A stretch of 64,000 nt of DNA from Kolteria novifilia (GTDB lineage: Bacteria > Planctomycetota > Planctomycetia > Kolteriales > Kolteriaceae). The stretch lies in NCBI GenBank assembly GCA_007748055.1, contig CP036279.1, positions 6,014,001 through 6,078,000 on the forward strand, in the 5' to 3' direction. Of the stretch, positions 53,936-62,897 are shown in pieces (positions within the stretch are counted from its first letter, which is position 1; every line of letters starts with the position of its first letter). The notes under the pieces were generated by a model that was not told the DNA's origin, made no database searches, and worked only from the letters and a program-made list of their open reading frames with translations. A program made the translations under genes and the position numbers.

Positions 53936-54345
53936 GATCCTTCCTTGTGTTCAATCGGTGCTGAGCAAGGTACCAGTCTGGGCGCTTCGTGCCAAGCGGG
54001 GGACTCGCGAGAGTGCCCACGGTGCAAAGCGTCGGGCGGGCGGGAGTTGCATCGCGATCGGTCAGTCGATTCCTCTTCTCGTCGGTGTGGGGAGAGTGCC
54101 CCGCTTGACCCACCCATCTCTAGTTGCGCGGGTCGTCCGGTCCGCAATCCGACCCCACTCGGCAAAAAAATCGGCCCCGAACGGACGCGGAACGGTCATA
54201 ATAGAAGCGGAGCGAAGATGGCTTCGTGTTCGGGGACGGTCGGCCCGCGACCGATTTCTCCCGACCCACACGGCTTGGCTGAGGATGCGGTCCATGGGTG
54301 CGACCGCATGATGGCCGAATTTCCCTACTCGACAGAGATGAGAGA
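53936..54345. other. Divergent intergenic region, no gene seen
   Basis: Promoter region for proS (left) and the inositol-phosphate synthase (right). AAAAAAATCGGCCCC (near 54164) and 'CATAATAG' (near 54198) mark an AT-rich pocket before the synthase, but I cannot define a promoter pair with confidence. Confidence 0.45.
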
Positions 54346-55557
54346 GTGACTGGACAACCAACACGCAAGGTTGGGCTTTGGCTGATCGGTGCTTTCGGCG
54401 GGGTCGGAACGACGATCTCCTTCGGCATCGCCTCCTTGGCCCGCGGACTGACCAATTCGACCTCGCTGGCGACGGAGTTGCCGAACTTCGCGGACCTCGG
54501 CTTTCTTCCCTTCGACCGAATCGTCGTCGGGGGGCACGACGTGCGCCGCTCGAGCCTCTTCACCGAAGCCCAGGCTCTTCACAAAAACTCCAATGTCTAC
54601 GACGCCGAGGCGATCGCCGCCTGCGAGCCGGAGTTGAAGGCGTGGAGCGAGAATGTCCGCCCCGGGCTGCTCTCCGGCTCCGGCGCCCCAGTCGCCCAAT
54701 TCGCCGACTGGACGACCTCGCAGACGGCCAGCACCCCGCTCGACATCGTCACGCGGCTCGCGGACGACTTGCGCGCCTTTGCGTCGCGGCAGAAGATCGA
54801 CCATCTCATCGTCCTGAATGTCTCTTCATCGGAGCCGATGCCGACGGTCGGTCCCGAGCACGACACGTGGGCCAAGCTGGTCGCGAGCCTTTCCTCGCCG
54901 AACCCGCCGGTGATCCCGGCCAGTTCGCTCTACGGCTTGGCGGCCGCCGAAGTGGGAGCGAGCTACGTCAATTTCACGCCGTCGCTTGGTCTCGACACCC
55001 CCGCGCTAACGGAACGGGCGCGTGAGGCGGGAATGATCTATGCCGGCAAGGATGGGAAGACGGGCGAAACGCTGATGAAGGCGGTTCTTGCCCCGATGTT
55101 CGCACATCGTCACTGGAAAGTCATGTCCTGGGTCGGCCACAACATCCTCGGCAACCGCGACGGCAAGGTCCTGCAAGATCCCGCGAGCAAGGCGGGCAAG
55201 CTGACCTCCAAGTCGGAGCTCATCGGCGGAATCCTCGGCTATGAGCCGCAGACGCTCGTCTCGATCGAACACATCGAGTCGATGGGCGACTGGAAGACGG
55301 CCTGGGACCACATCCACTTCGAGGGCTTCCTCGGGACGAAGATGAGCCTGCAATTCATTTGGCAGGGTTGCGACTCGCTGCTCGCGGCGCCGTTGGCGAT
55401 TGATTTGGTCCGCTGGACGGAGTTGGCCTATCGGCGTGGGGAGCGAGGCTGTCTGACGCATCTGGCGTGTTACTTCAAGTCGCCGCTGAACACGAAGGAG
55501 CAGGATTTCTTCCGTCAGTGGGACATGCTCGAAGCCTATGCCGCCCGATCGGTGTAG
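54346..55557 (+). CDS. ino1: Inositol-3-phosphate synthase
   Basis: 403 residues from a GTG at 54346; the NAD-binding fold starts at once ('KVGLWLIGAFGGVGTTISFGIASL'). It converts glucose-6-phosphate to inositol-3-phosphate. Other blocks: 'YVNFTPSLGLDTPALTERA', 'GMIYAGKDGKTGETLMKAVLAPMF', 'GHNILGNRDGKVLQDP' and 'SIEHIESMGDWKTAWDHIHFEGFLG'. The product may feed phosphatidylinositol or inositol solutes. Followed by a strong terminator. Confidence 0.93.
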   Translation: MTGQPTRKVGLWLIGAFGGVGTTISFGIASLARGLTNSTSLATELPNFADLGFLPFDRIVVGGHDVRRSSLFTEAQALHKNSNVYDAEAIAACEPELKAWSENVRPGLLSGSGAPVAQFADWTTSQTASTPLDIVTRLADDLRAFASRQKIDHLIVLNVSSSEPMPTVGPEHDTWAKLVASLSSPNPPVIPASSLYGLAAAEVGASYVNFTPSLGLDTPALTERAREAGMIYAGKDGKTGETLMKAVLAPMFAHRHWKVMSWVGHNILGNRDGKVLQDPASKAGKLTSKSELIGGILGYEPQTLVSIEHIESMGDWKTAWDHIHFEGFLGTKMSLQFIWQGCDSLLAAPLAIDLVRWTELAYRRGERGCLTHLACYFKSPLNTKEQDFFRQWDMLEAYAARSV

Positions 55558-55637
55558 TGGAAAGAGTCGCCGCTTCTCCCGCATGCCCACGCGAGCGCGG
55601 GCATGGGTGTCCAGGGCTCCGTTGAAACAGAACGAAG

Positions 55638-55665
55638 AGCCCTCGCATCGAGCGAGGGCTTTTTT
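55638..55665 (+). terminator. Rho-independent terminator after ino1
   Basis: Perfect 9-bp stem AGCCCTCGC (55638-55646) and GCGAGGGCT (55652-55660), loop ATCGA, followed by a six-T run (55660-55665). It lies 80 bases after the ino1 stop, just past a family E hairpin (55582-55605). Confidence 0.88.
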
Positions 55666-55683
55666 GTTGGAAGGGAGAAGAGT

Positions 55684-55790
55684 GCTCCCCCTTGGCATTC
55701 CTACGCTCCCCCTTGGCATTCCTACGCTCCCCCTTGGTTTTCCTGTGCTCCCCCTTGGTTTTCCTGTGCTCCACCTTGGCCAAGGGGGAG
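55684..55790. repeat. 21-bp family D array, five units
   Basis: Units start at 55684, 55705, 55726, 55747 and 55768. The first four carry only the left arm CTCCCCCTTG followed by a GCATTCCTAC or GTTTTCCTGT spacer. The fifth completes CAAGGGGGAG. It starts about 20 bases after the terminator. The region 55666-56346 contains no gene. Confidence 0.92.
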
Positions 55791-55828
55791 TTAGAGGGGG
55801 TCTCTTCCCCGTTGAACTCTACTTCCGG

Positions 55829-56335
55829 CCAGCACCGGTTGCTGTGCTACCGGTGCGGCGCAGCCGCAAGAAGTCGCGAATGACGTGCTGATCGCCGGTC
55901 AACATCGAACCCTCTTAGGGCCTCTTGGTCGCAAAGCGAACCCAGATTGGCGAGCAATCAACCCTTTCAACATCGGCTCGCGACGTGTTGAATAAGATGA
56001 GTCGGGTCGCAACGTCCCAAAGCTTCCGTCGCCACCTTCGGGGCTCGATCGAACCACATCTAAAACCAGGGGTTGAAACCCCAGGCTACTAACCGGCGCC
56101 GCTCCGCGGCTGATGTATTGCCGATCTTCGTCACTGATTTTCCCGGAATGGTGTCCCTTTCGGCGGTGGCACGGACTGCGGTCGCTGCGCTCCCTCCGTC
56201 CGTTCCACCCCCCGAAACCGAAGAAGAGGACGTGTCACCCATGTCCCCGAACACCTGTTACCCTTGACTCCGGCCCTTACCCCCCCTTGGGAAAGGGGGG
56301 ATATGAAGAGGCTCCCCCTTTCCTCAAGGGGGAAC
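55829..56335. repeat. Family F and family D copies before hsp20
   Basis: Family F at 55829-55885 (CACCGGT/ACCGGTG with CAGCCGCAAGAAG). About 340 bases of unassigned sequence follow, then family D-like stems CCCCCCTTGGG/AAAGGGGGG (near 56280-56303) and CTCCCCCTTTCC/CAAGGGGGA (near 56311-56335), ending 12 bases before the hsp20 stop codon. Confidence 0.8.
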
Positions 56336-56346
56336 CGAGGAGTGCA

Positions 56347-56745
56347 TTACTCGGCCTTGACGGTGATCTTGCGCGGCTGGGCGACTTCGGGCTTGGGTAG
56401 CCGAACCGTCAACACACCATCGACATAGTTCGCCTCGATCTTGGAAGCGTCGATGTCCTGCCTGATATTGAACTGGCGGTGATAGTCGCCGACCCCGTAC
56501 TCATTGACGAGGTACTTGGTCGATTCGTCTTGGCGGAGCGGAATCGACGCGCTGATCGTCAACGTCCCCTGCTCGTACTTGACGTCGATCGACGAGACGT
56601 CGGCCCCTGGGAGATCGGCGACGAGCGTGATCCCTTCGGCGGTTTCGACCACGTCGACATCGGGACGATAGGTCCAGCCACTGCGGGCGCGAACCTTGGG
56701 CTCCTGGCATTGAGCTTGCTCCAGAGAAGTCGATTCGTTGCTCAT
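56347..56745 (-). CDS. Hsp20/alpha-crystallin small heat-shock protein, downstream copy
   Basis: 132 residues. The start is the second ATG (56745): AAAGGAG sits 6 bases before it but abuts the first ATG (56751). The alpha-crystallin domain runs from 'YRPDVDVVETAEGITLVADLPGADVSSIDVKYEQGTLTISA' to 'GVLTVRLPKPEVAQPRKITV', ending with the conserved A-x-x-x-n-G-v-L pattern. It holds unfolding proteins. 54 bases after the other hsp20 gene. Confidence 0.93.
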   Translation of the reverse strand: MSNESTSLEQAQCQEPKVRARSGWTYRPDVDVVETAEGITLVADLPGADVSSIDVKYEQGTLTISASIPLRQDESTKYLVNEYGVGDYHRQFNIRQDIDASKIEANYVDGVLTVRLPKPEVAQPRKITVKAE

Positions 56746-56799
56746 GTTCATCTCCTTTGATTCATTCGTTTCGATTCAACCGCTGAACGACCCGTCCAC

Positions 56800-57252
56800 T
56801 CAGCCCGCGGAGACTTCGATCTTCCGGGGCTTGGCGGCTTCGGCCTTGGGCAACGTCAACGTTAAGATGCCGTTGACCAGCGACGCCTCGGCCTTGTCGG
56901 CATCGAGTTCGAGCGGAAGCTGCAACTTGCGTTCGATCTTGTCGGCAACGCGCTCGCGTCGGCCGGCGGTCACCTCTTCGCCGAATTCGATCTTGCGTTC
57001 GCCGGAGAGACTGACCTCGTTGCGATGGACGAGGATCTCGAGATCCTCGAGCTTCAGGCCGGGCAGTTCCGCCTCGACGTGGTAGCTGTTGTCATCTTCC
57101 CAGACACGTAGCGGGGTCGTTCCGCGCGAGCGTCCCAAGAGGGCCCGGCCGGCGGCGGGAGCCTGACTCAAGGCACCTTGGAAAAGCTCATCCATTTCCT
57201 TCTGGAACCGATTCCAGTCGGAGATTCCGTTGCGTAGCGCCAACATTCTCAT
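56800..57252 (-). CDS. Hsp20/alpha-crystallin small heat-shock protein, upstream copy
   Basis: 150 residues; GGAGG precedes the ATG by 8 bases. N-terminal 'GISDWNRFQKEMDELFQGAL' helix, then the alpha-crystallin domain 'LRVWEDDNSYHVEAELPGLKLEDLEILVHRNEVSLSGERK' and the C-terminal 'VNGILTLTLPKAEAAKPRKIEV'. The two copies probably form mixed or separate oligomers. A sigma-54-type promoter lies about 75 bases upstream. Confidence 0.94.
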   Translation of the reverse strand: MRMLALRNGISDWNRFQKEMDELFQGALSQAPAAGRALLGRSRGTTPLRVWEDDNSYHVEAELPGLKLEDLEILVHRNEVSLSGERKIEFGEEVTAGRRERVADKIERKLQLPLELDADKAEASLVNGILTLTLPKAEAAKPRKIEVSAG

Positions 57253-57325
57253 GGCGTGTTCCTCCTTCGTGATTCCAGTGAACCGTTTGACCTCGTTCTT
57301 CGATCCTGCGACGCCCTAAGAGAAA

Positions 57326-57341
57326 AGCAACGGCAATGCCA
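57326..57341 (-). promoter_or_regulatory. Sigma-54-type (-24/-12) promoter for the hsp20 pair
   Basis: On the minus strand the sequence reads TGGCATTGCCGTTGCT, matching the consensus TGGCACG-N4-TTGCW at all key positions (GG and GC 12 bases apart). Predicted start near 57316 gives a leader of about 64 bases. No enhancer-binding protein gene is in the window. A heat-shock sigma-32-type promoter was not seen. Confidence 0.6.
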
Positions 57342-57616
57342 AAAGAAAAGAAAGATGCAACAATCTATTTAACAAAGACTTACGTCATACACACGCTTTG
57401 CGACCACCTACAAAGACTGCCATAGTGGCACCTCCGGCAGCGACCGAGGATCATGGCGACAGGAAACGCCATAATGGCACCCTGTTTCGAGAGTGAGCGC
57501 GCATTGGGACCGTCGAGCATCCCGGCGGGGATGCTCGTGAGGGACTCGAAAGGAGAGACGAATCTAGTGACCTGTTCCAACTTGCCGTTGGTGTTGGTGC
57601 AACCCTGTCCCTTTGG

Positions 57617-57639
57617 CACTGGCTGACAGGCGGCCAGTG
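57617..57639. repeat. Family A hairpin abutting a lipoprotein stop codon
   Basis: Arms CACTGGCTG (57617-57625) and CGGCCAGTG (57631-57639), loop ACAGG. It ends two bases before the stop codon (57642-57644) of the lipoprotein gene on the minus strand. Confidence 0.83.
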
Positions 57640-57641
57640 CA

Positions 57642-58079
57642 CTAGACGTCGGAGCGCCGGCGTCGCTGGTTCTTGGCGGGCTCGCTCGCACTCTTGGGCA
57701 CGTCGAAATCGATTGTCGTCGCCTCCTCGCCAATCGTCGCTTGCTCCTCGTAGCGACGAAAGAGCGGACGGCCATCGGGGAGTTCGTTGGCGGTGTCGGT
57801 CATGCCGTCATAGCCGGTGATGGTGACTTTGTGTTCGCCGGGGACAACCCCCATGCCCGCGACTTGGGTATCGAAGGCACCGTCCACGATGCGGATCGTC
57901 GTCGCCGGCCCGCTATTGCCCTTGGAGGCGTCGGGACGAAACATCAGAACGCCGGCGGGAACGGGTTTACCGTCAAACGTCACGGCGCCGGAAACGTCGT
58001 AGCGCGGTGGTCCCGCCGACTTCCCACCACAACCGGTGAGCAACGTTAGTCCAAGGAAACAGAGTGCGAGTCTCTTCAT
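57642..58079 (-). CDS. Small lipoprotein with carboxypeptidase-regulatory-like fold
   Basis: 145 residues. Signal 'ALCFLGLTLLTGC' with lipobox LLTGC (Cys about 17). The body follows the same plan as the lipoprotein at 27879: 'VSGAVTFDGKPVPAGVLMFRPD', 'IVDGAFDTQVAGMGVVPGEHKVTITGYDG'. It sits directly downstream of two DUF1559 genes in the same orientation, repeating the DUF1559-lipoprotein pairing. Confidence 0.8.
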   Translation of the reverse strand: MKRLALCFLGLTLLTGCGGKSAGPPRYDVSGAVTFDGKPVPAGVLMFRPDASKGNSGPATTIRIVDGAFDTQVAGMGVVPGEHKVTITGYDGMTDTANELPDGRPLFRRYEEQATIGEEATTIDFDVPKSASEPAKNQRRRRSDV

Positions 58080-58131
58080 CGAATGCCACCGCTGAGGAGT
58101 AGAGCTTTAAAAAACATCGACCGGCGTCCCA

Positions 58132-59043
58132 TCAATCGATGCGCCCGGTTTCGGTTCCGTCTCGACTTGCCGAGCCGAGATAGACGTTGAAGTCGACGGA
58201 CTGACTGACGAAACGTCCGGACGCGTCGCCGAAGACAAAGTGGGCTCCGCCCTCGTGATTGCTCGTAAAGGCCATGTTGTTGAAGTCCGTGTCGGCGGGG
58301 ACCGAGTTGATCGGTAATTCGACGCCCTTACAGCCCGCGAACCACGGGTCGGTATTCGTGCTAGGCGCCCCGCGAACCCAGTTGCGATAGCGAATACTGT
58401 TGCCCGCGATGTCGGGATTTTCGCGGGAGATTTCTCCCAACATGAGCGTGTGGCTCAGGCCGTCCTTGATGTTCGTCGGCCGAACGCTGCTATCGCGGTA
58501 GAGAACGCCGCCGGTCGCGAGCGCTCCGTGAACGCCACTGGTCGGACTTGAGGGATAGGCGCTCCCCGTCACCGGATGACTCCCGATCGGCCCGGCGACG
58601 CCGTAGTAGTTCGTCGTGTAAACGCGTTGTCCCCCGATGAGGTCATGGTCGTGCAGACCACGATCTTCCGAGGAGCTGGGACAGAGGAAGGTGCCGACTC
58701 GGACGAGTCCGTTCTCCGCTTTTCCGGCCAGCCTGTAGGAACCACTGCGGAAGTTGAACTTCGAGTAGAGCGACTCGCGGTCCATCAGGGGGAGAATCAT
58801 CACGGTCCAGCCCAGTTCGTTCGCGGCAACGCTTCCCGGCGGCAAAACCTGGTGGTTGGAGATGTAGTTGTGTAGCGCGGTGCCGATTTGTTTCATGTTA
58901 TTGAGGCACTGCGTGCGCCTCGCGGCCTCGCGTGCTTGCTGAACCGCCGGCAACAAGAGCCCGACCAACACCCCGATAATCGCGATCACCACCAGCAGTT
59001 CCACCAGCGTGAACCCGTGGCGCCGCATCGACAGATTCCCCAT
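58132..59043 (-). CDS. DUF1559 domain protein with prepilin-like leader, copy A
   Basis: 303 residues from the ATG at 59043 (AGGGGGA 7 bases upstream). This start makes it exactly as long as the tandem paralogue at 59359; the frame is open up to 59082. Leader '[19 protein letters not shown]', then '[18 protein letters not shown]', the DUF1559 body ('GWTVMILPLMDRESLYSKF', '[15 protein letters not shown]') and 'NHEGGAHFVFGDASGRFVS'. Secreted or inner-membrane pseudopilin-like. Confidence 0.94.
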   Translation of the reverse strand: MGNLSMRRHGFTLVELLVVIAIIGVLVGLLLPAVQQAREAARRTQCLNNMKQIGTALHNYISNHQVLPPGSVAANELGWTVMILPLMDRESLYSKFNFRSGSYRLAGKAENGLVRVGTFLCPSSSEDRGLHDHDLIGGQRVYTTNYYGVAGPIGSHPVTGSAYPSSPTSGVHGALATGGVLYRDSSVRPTNIKDGLSHTLMLGEISRENPDIAGNSIRYRNWVRGAPSTNTDPWFAGCKGVELPINSVPADTDFNNMAFTSNHEGGAHFVFGDASGRFVSQSVDFNVYLGSASRDGTETGRID

Positions 59044-59358
59044 CAGCATGTCCCCCTGCATCGCGATTCGCCCTCGACCCAAGGATGTGGAGGTCGCGGC
59101 GGGTCGCTCTCAACGATGTGAATGAATTTGGCCGGGAGCGGCGAAGTGAATGAAGCCTGTCCCAGTCCCCCCCCCTGGCTCCACTAGATGGTAGCAAAGC
59201 CGTCGAGCGTTCGCCAGGTTCCTCAAACGAGGGGAAACAAGAAGGCTTACCGATTGGGCGCCAGAAACGCTCCAATGTGCGCAGGAATCGACGCGAAAGC
59301 GACCATGTTGATCCGATTCCGATCAAATTCGCGCCGATTTCGGATACGTTCCGTTCGC

Positions 59359-60270
59359 TCAGTGGATGCGTCCGGTCTCGCCGCCATCGCGGCTGGCCGA
59401 CCCGAGAAAGACGTCGTAGTCGATGCTCTCGCTGACGAAACGAGCCGACGCGTCGCCGAAGATAAAGTGGGTTCCACCCTCGTGATTGCTGTTGAACGCG
59501 ATGTTGTTGAAGTCGTTGTCGGCCGGCGCAGAGTTGATCGGCAACTCGACCCCTTTGCAACTCGCACACCAGGACCCTGACCCACCCGCGGTGCATCCAC
59601 GAACCCAGGTTCGGTAGCGGATCGAATCGCCGCTGAGATCAGGATTGTTGCGGGAAATCTCTCCCAACAAAAAGGTATGCGAGAGCCCATCGGAAACGGA
59701 CGAGAATCGCACACTGCTGTTGCGGTAAAGCATTCCATCGATCGCGAGATCGCCATGCGTCCCTCCCGGTTCCTTGACGGCATAGTCACTCCCGGTCACC
59801 GGGTTGGTCCCGATGGGGCCCATGACGGCGTAGTAGTTCGTCGTGTAGACGCGCTGCCCTCCCACGACATCGTCGCCGGCGAGCCCTTGGTGCTGGGACG
59901 AGCTCGGACAGAGAAAGGTCTCAATCCGGTTGAGGCTGTGTTCGATCTTGTTCGCCATCGTGTAGTGGCCGGCGGCGAAGCTGAACTGATCGTAGAGCGA
60001 CGCGCGATCGATCATCGGCAGCACCAACACGTGCCACCCCATCTGAGTGGACGAGATCCCGCCAGGCGGCAGGACGTTGTGATTGGTGACGTAGTTGTGC
60101 AGAGCGGTGCCGAGCTGCTTTAGGTGGTTGATGCACTGAGTGCGCCGCGCGGCTTCCCGTGCTTGCTGCACCGCCGGCAGAAGCAGGGCCACCAAGATTC
60201 CAATAATGGCGATCACGACGAGTAGCTCAACGAGCGTGAACCCGGCGCGCCGGGACAATGACTTCCCCAT
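59359..60270 (-). CDS. DUF1559 domain protein with prepilin-like leader, copy B
   Basis: 303 residues from the ATG at 60270 with GGGGAG upstream; the frame is open much further. Close paralogue of copy A along its whole length ('[19 protein letters not shown]', '[15 protein letters not shown]', '[19 protein letters not shown]'). The 300-base gap between them is partly similar in layout. With copy A and the lipoprotein it forms a likely three-gene unit. Confidence 0.95.
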   Translation of the reverse strand: MGKSLSRRAGFTLVELLVVIAIIGILVALLLPAVQQAREAARRTQCINHLKQLGTALHNYVTNHNVLPPGGISSTQMGWHVLVLPMIDRASLYDQFSFAAGHYTMANKIEHSLNRIETFLCPSSSQHQGLAGDDVVGGQRVYTTNYYAVMGPIGTNPVTGSDYAVKEPGGTHGDLAIDGMLYRNSSVRFSSVSDGLSHTFLLGEISRNNPDLSGDSIRYRTWVRGCTAGGSGSWCASCKGVELPINSAPADNDFNNIAFNSNHEGGTHFIFGDASARFVSESIDYDVFLGSASRDGGETGRIH

Positions 60271-60535
60271 GGAACCAGACTCCCCCCAATCGATGCGGTC
60301 ACACCCAACACCGAACACGCGGCGGCCGGGTGAGATCAAATGTACGAAGTGCTTACAGGTGGCCCGCGGAGGAATTCGGTCACGATCGGTCCCCACCTCC
60401 ACTGAAATTGTTCTACCAGCGCGAGCGGACGCAGAGCAAACGATTTGCGTCGAGATGGGCCTGAAAAACGACACCGCGGCGGACATTCCGAGGAACGCCC
60501 CGCCGCTGGTCGAATCAGGTTGTCGCGAGAACGAC

Positions 60536-62206
60536 TTAGTTGAGAAACGCGAGGTCGAGTTTCGCCTCGGTCGCGTATTTGCGAAGCTTGTTGATCGCCC
60601 GCGCCTCGATCTGCCGGATCCGCTCCTTAGTGACGCCGAACTTGCTGCCGACCTGCTCGAGCGTCTGGGGGTTGATCCGGTCATCGAGCCCATAGCGGTA
60701 GATGATGACCTTGCGTTCGCGCTCATCGAGTCGGCTGAGGATGTTCTCGACCGCCGACTGCATCTGCTTGTGCGACGATTCGACTTCGTACTCATCGGCC
60801 CGATTGTCGGGCGTCAGCTCGAACGCCAGTTCCTGTCCCGTCAGGTAGCGGTCGCGATGACGATTCTCCGCGGGGATGGTCCGGGCGAAGTTCTTGATGA
60901 TCGCCCAACTGGCATAGGTGCTGAACTTGAAGCCTCGGCTATAGTCGAACTTCTCGACCGCCCGCATCAGCGAAACGTTGCCGTCGGAGATGAGTTCGAA
61001 CAGGTTCGCCGAAAGCCCCGCGTGACGCTTGGCGATCGAGACCACCAATCGGAGGTTGGCCCGCACCAATCGTCGCTTGATCTCATGTGCCTCGTCCTGA
61101 AGCGACTCGATCTCGTCCAACTCGCCTGCCTTGAGCTGATTGGGATCGAGATTCTCGCGTCGCAGCTTCGCTTGGTGCAGAAGATAGTTCATCTTCCGGA
61201 AGAGGTGCTGTTCCTGGTCGCGATTGAGCAGCGGCACCTCGTAGAGGCTCTGCAGGTACGGGGGCAGCCCCGCCGGCGGCCGGATCGCCCGCGTTTCGGG
61301 GTTCGGAGCCGGCTCCTCGCCGAGAATGACGTCCTGCTGCTCGGGATCGTCAAAGCTGTCGTGGTAGATGTAGTCGATCGGCTGCGCGACGACGCGATCG
61401 GCCCGCACCTCGTTGATGATGCGATAGATGCTCGAACGGGTGCGACGATACTTCGTCGAGAGCGCGTCGATGGAGATCCCACGTCGATAGGCGCTGTAGA
61501 TCTTCCGCTTCGCGTCGTCGTCGAGCGGACTGCGCAGGGACGAGAAGATCGCGTCCTCGGGATGCTCGCGGTCGTGGTGCTTGATCGTGTAGCGAACCGT
61601 TTCCGGCGAGCGCGCCATCTCATCGGCGATCCGTCGACTCACTTCCGCCAACGTCGCCGACGAAGACTGGGCCATTTGCCGAGCCCGCTCGATGATCTGC
61701 TCGCGTTCGTCATCGGTGAGCTGGCTGAAGCGCGTGCCACGCTCGACATCGTCGGCATGAACCTCGACGAAACGATCGACGGAAGACTTCAGGAACCCAA
61801 CCCGCTTGCGACCATCGACGAGGAACCGTCGGCTGACCAGTCCCCGGTCGCGCCAGCGATTGACGGTCTTGGTCGAGATGTTGAACTGTTGACTGATCTC
61901 CTCGACGGTCAGAACCGCTTCGCCGGCCTCCTCGGGCGTGATGTTGGCGCTGGAGGAGAGGTCTTCGATAAAGAGCCGCAAGTCGTGCTGGACGTCGGAC
62001 GCCTCGAGCACCAAGTCGGGATACGAGTCGGGTCGGTACTGAGTCACTCGGAAGCAGACGTATTGGTAGGGGTAGTCCTTCCCCTCGACGACTTCGTGCA
62101 GAAGTTCCTCGGCACGGGCGAGCTGCGCGCTCTTCTGCTCTCGAGGAGCGAAGCGCACTTGCTGCTCGGTGAATTGCTTCATCGCGGGGTGACGGTACCG
62201 ACTCAT
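60536..62206 (-). CDS. Sigma-70 family sigma factor with N-terminal excisionase-type HTH
   Basis: 556 residues from the ATG at 62206 (AGGAGG 6 bases upstream). C-terminal 220 residues are a standard primary-like sigma core: '[52 protein letters not shown]' (region 2) and '[30 protein letters not shown]' (region 4). The N-terminal part has a MerR/excisionase-like helix-turn-helix ('[34 protein letters not shown]', about 99-132) and further HTH-like stretches ('[27 protein letters not shown]', '[23 protein letters not shown]') where region 1 would be. An alternative rather than the main sigma factor seems likely. Confidence 0.9.
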   Translation of the reverse strand: MSRYRHPAMKQFTEQQVRFAPREQKSAQLARAEELLHEVVEGKDYPYQYVCFRVTQYRPDSYPDLVLEASDVQHDLRLFIEDLSSSANITPEEAGEAVLTVEEISQQFNISTKTVNRWRDRGLVSRRFLVDGRKRVGFLKSSVDRFVEVHADDVERGTRFSQLTDDEREQIIERARQMAQSSSATLAEVSRRIADEMARSPETVRYTIKHHDREHPEDAIFSSLRSPLDDDAKRKIYSAYRRGISIDALSTKYRRTRSSIYRIINEVRADRVVAQPIDYIYHDSFDDPEQQDVILGEEPAPNPETRAIRPPAGLPPYLQSLYEVPLLNRDQEQHLFRKMNYLLHQAKLRRENLDPNQLKAGELDEIESLQDEAHEIKRRLVRANLRLVVSIAKRHAGLSANLFELISDGNVSLMRAVEKFDYSRGFKFSTYASWAIIKNFARTIPAENRHRDRYLTGQELAFELTPDNRADEYEVESSHKQMQSAVENILSRLDERERKVIIYRYGLDDRINPQTLEQVGSKFGVTKERIRQIEARAINKLRKYATEAKLDLAFLN

Positions 62207-62897
62207 GCCATGCCTCCTGGGGCCCGGCGGAAATTGCTCTCCGCATGATTTAACCACGGAGATCACTCTCCGTTTCGTCCGATCAGCAAAAGAGCCCCCC
62301 TGCTGACCCGAACGTCGACTTGTTTGCTTTGGGCGGTCTCCCGGCGCCTCAAATTAGGACACCGGAAGGAAACAAAATGTTCTCCCAATCCGCATTCGTC
62401 CGGCCGGTCGCTTGCTTGGGTCTGGCGCCGGCCTTCGATCCAGCGCTCCGCTCCGTAGACTACTACGCACGAGCGGGGGCGTTGGTTGACGGGATGAGAG
62501 ACGATTTGTTTCGTTTTGCCCTCCCAAGGCGTCGGACAAGAGTCGCACACGGCGCGCCAAAACCTCTCGACCGCGGCAGATTCGGCATTGACTTACCATA
62601 AACATAACACGCAAAAGACCTTACGGAGTCTTTAGACAAAAACGTTGCCGTTCTCATTTTCACCAAATTACCAACCGTCAATGCGAACATGACAGTTTGT
62701 GAATGGCAAACGGCCAACCTGATCTGTCAAACAATCAGGAAAACGCCCAAAAACCGGTTCGCAAACTCTCCCCCGCACCAGATACGTGAACGCGGGAAAA
62801 ATCTTTCATCGCTCTCAACAATTGCCGAATCAAAAAAATGGGACCGATTCGCGAACGTTTTCGCCCCGTTCGGCCGAAAGACGCCCGGAGACTCCGC
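62207..62897. other. Divergent intergenic region, no gene seen
   Basis: Nearly 700 bases upstream of both the sigma-factor gene and the transferase gene. 62600-62860 is markedly AT-rich and has a short inverted repeat AAAGAC/GTCTTT (62614-62633). Promoters for both genes are expected; autoregulation by the sigma factor is possible but unproven. Confidence 0.5.

Larger units (their letters stand above)
57253..57641. other. Intergenic region upstream of hsp20
   Basis: Holds the sigma-54-type promoter, an A-rich stretch (57345-57385) that could carry an activator-binding site, and a family A hairpin at its end (57617-57639). No gene seen. Confidence 0.55.

Noticed and set aside
52136-54349. 737-codon frame crossing family F repeats and antisense proS
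   Set aside because: It reads through intergenic repeats and the complement of proS; no domain or start signal.
62320-62601. Short frames in the gap upstream of the sigma-factor gene
   Set aside because: No recognisable domain or start signal; the area is more likely promoter DNA.
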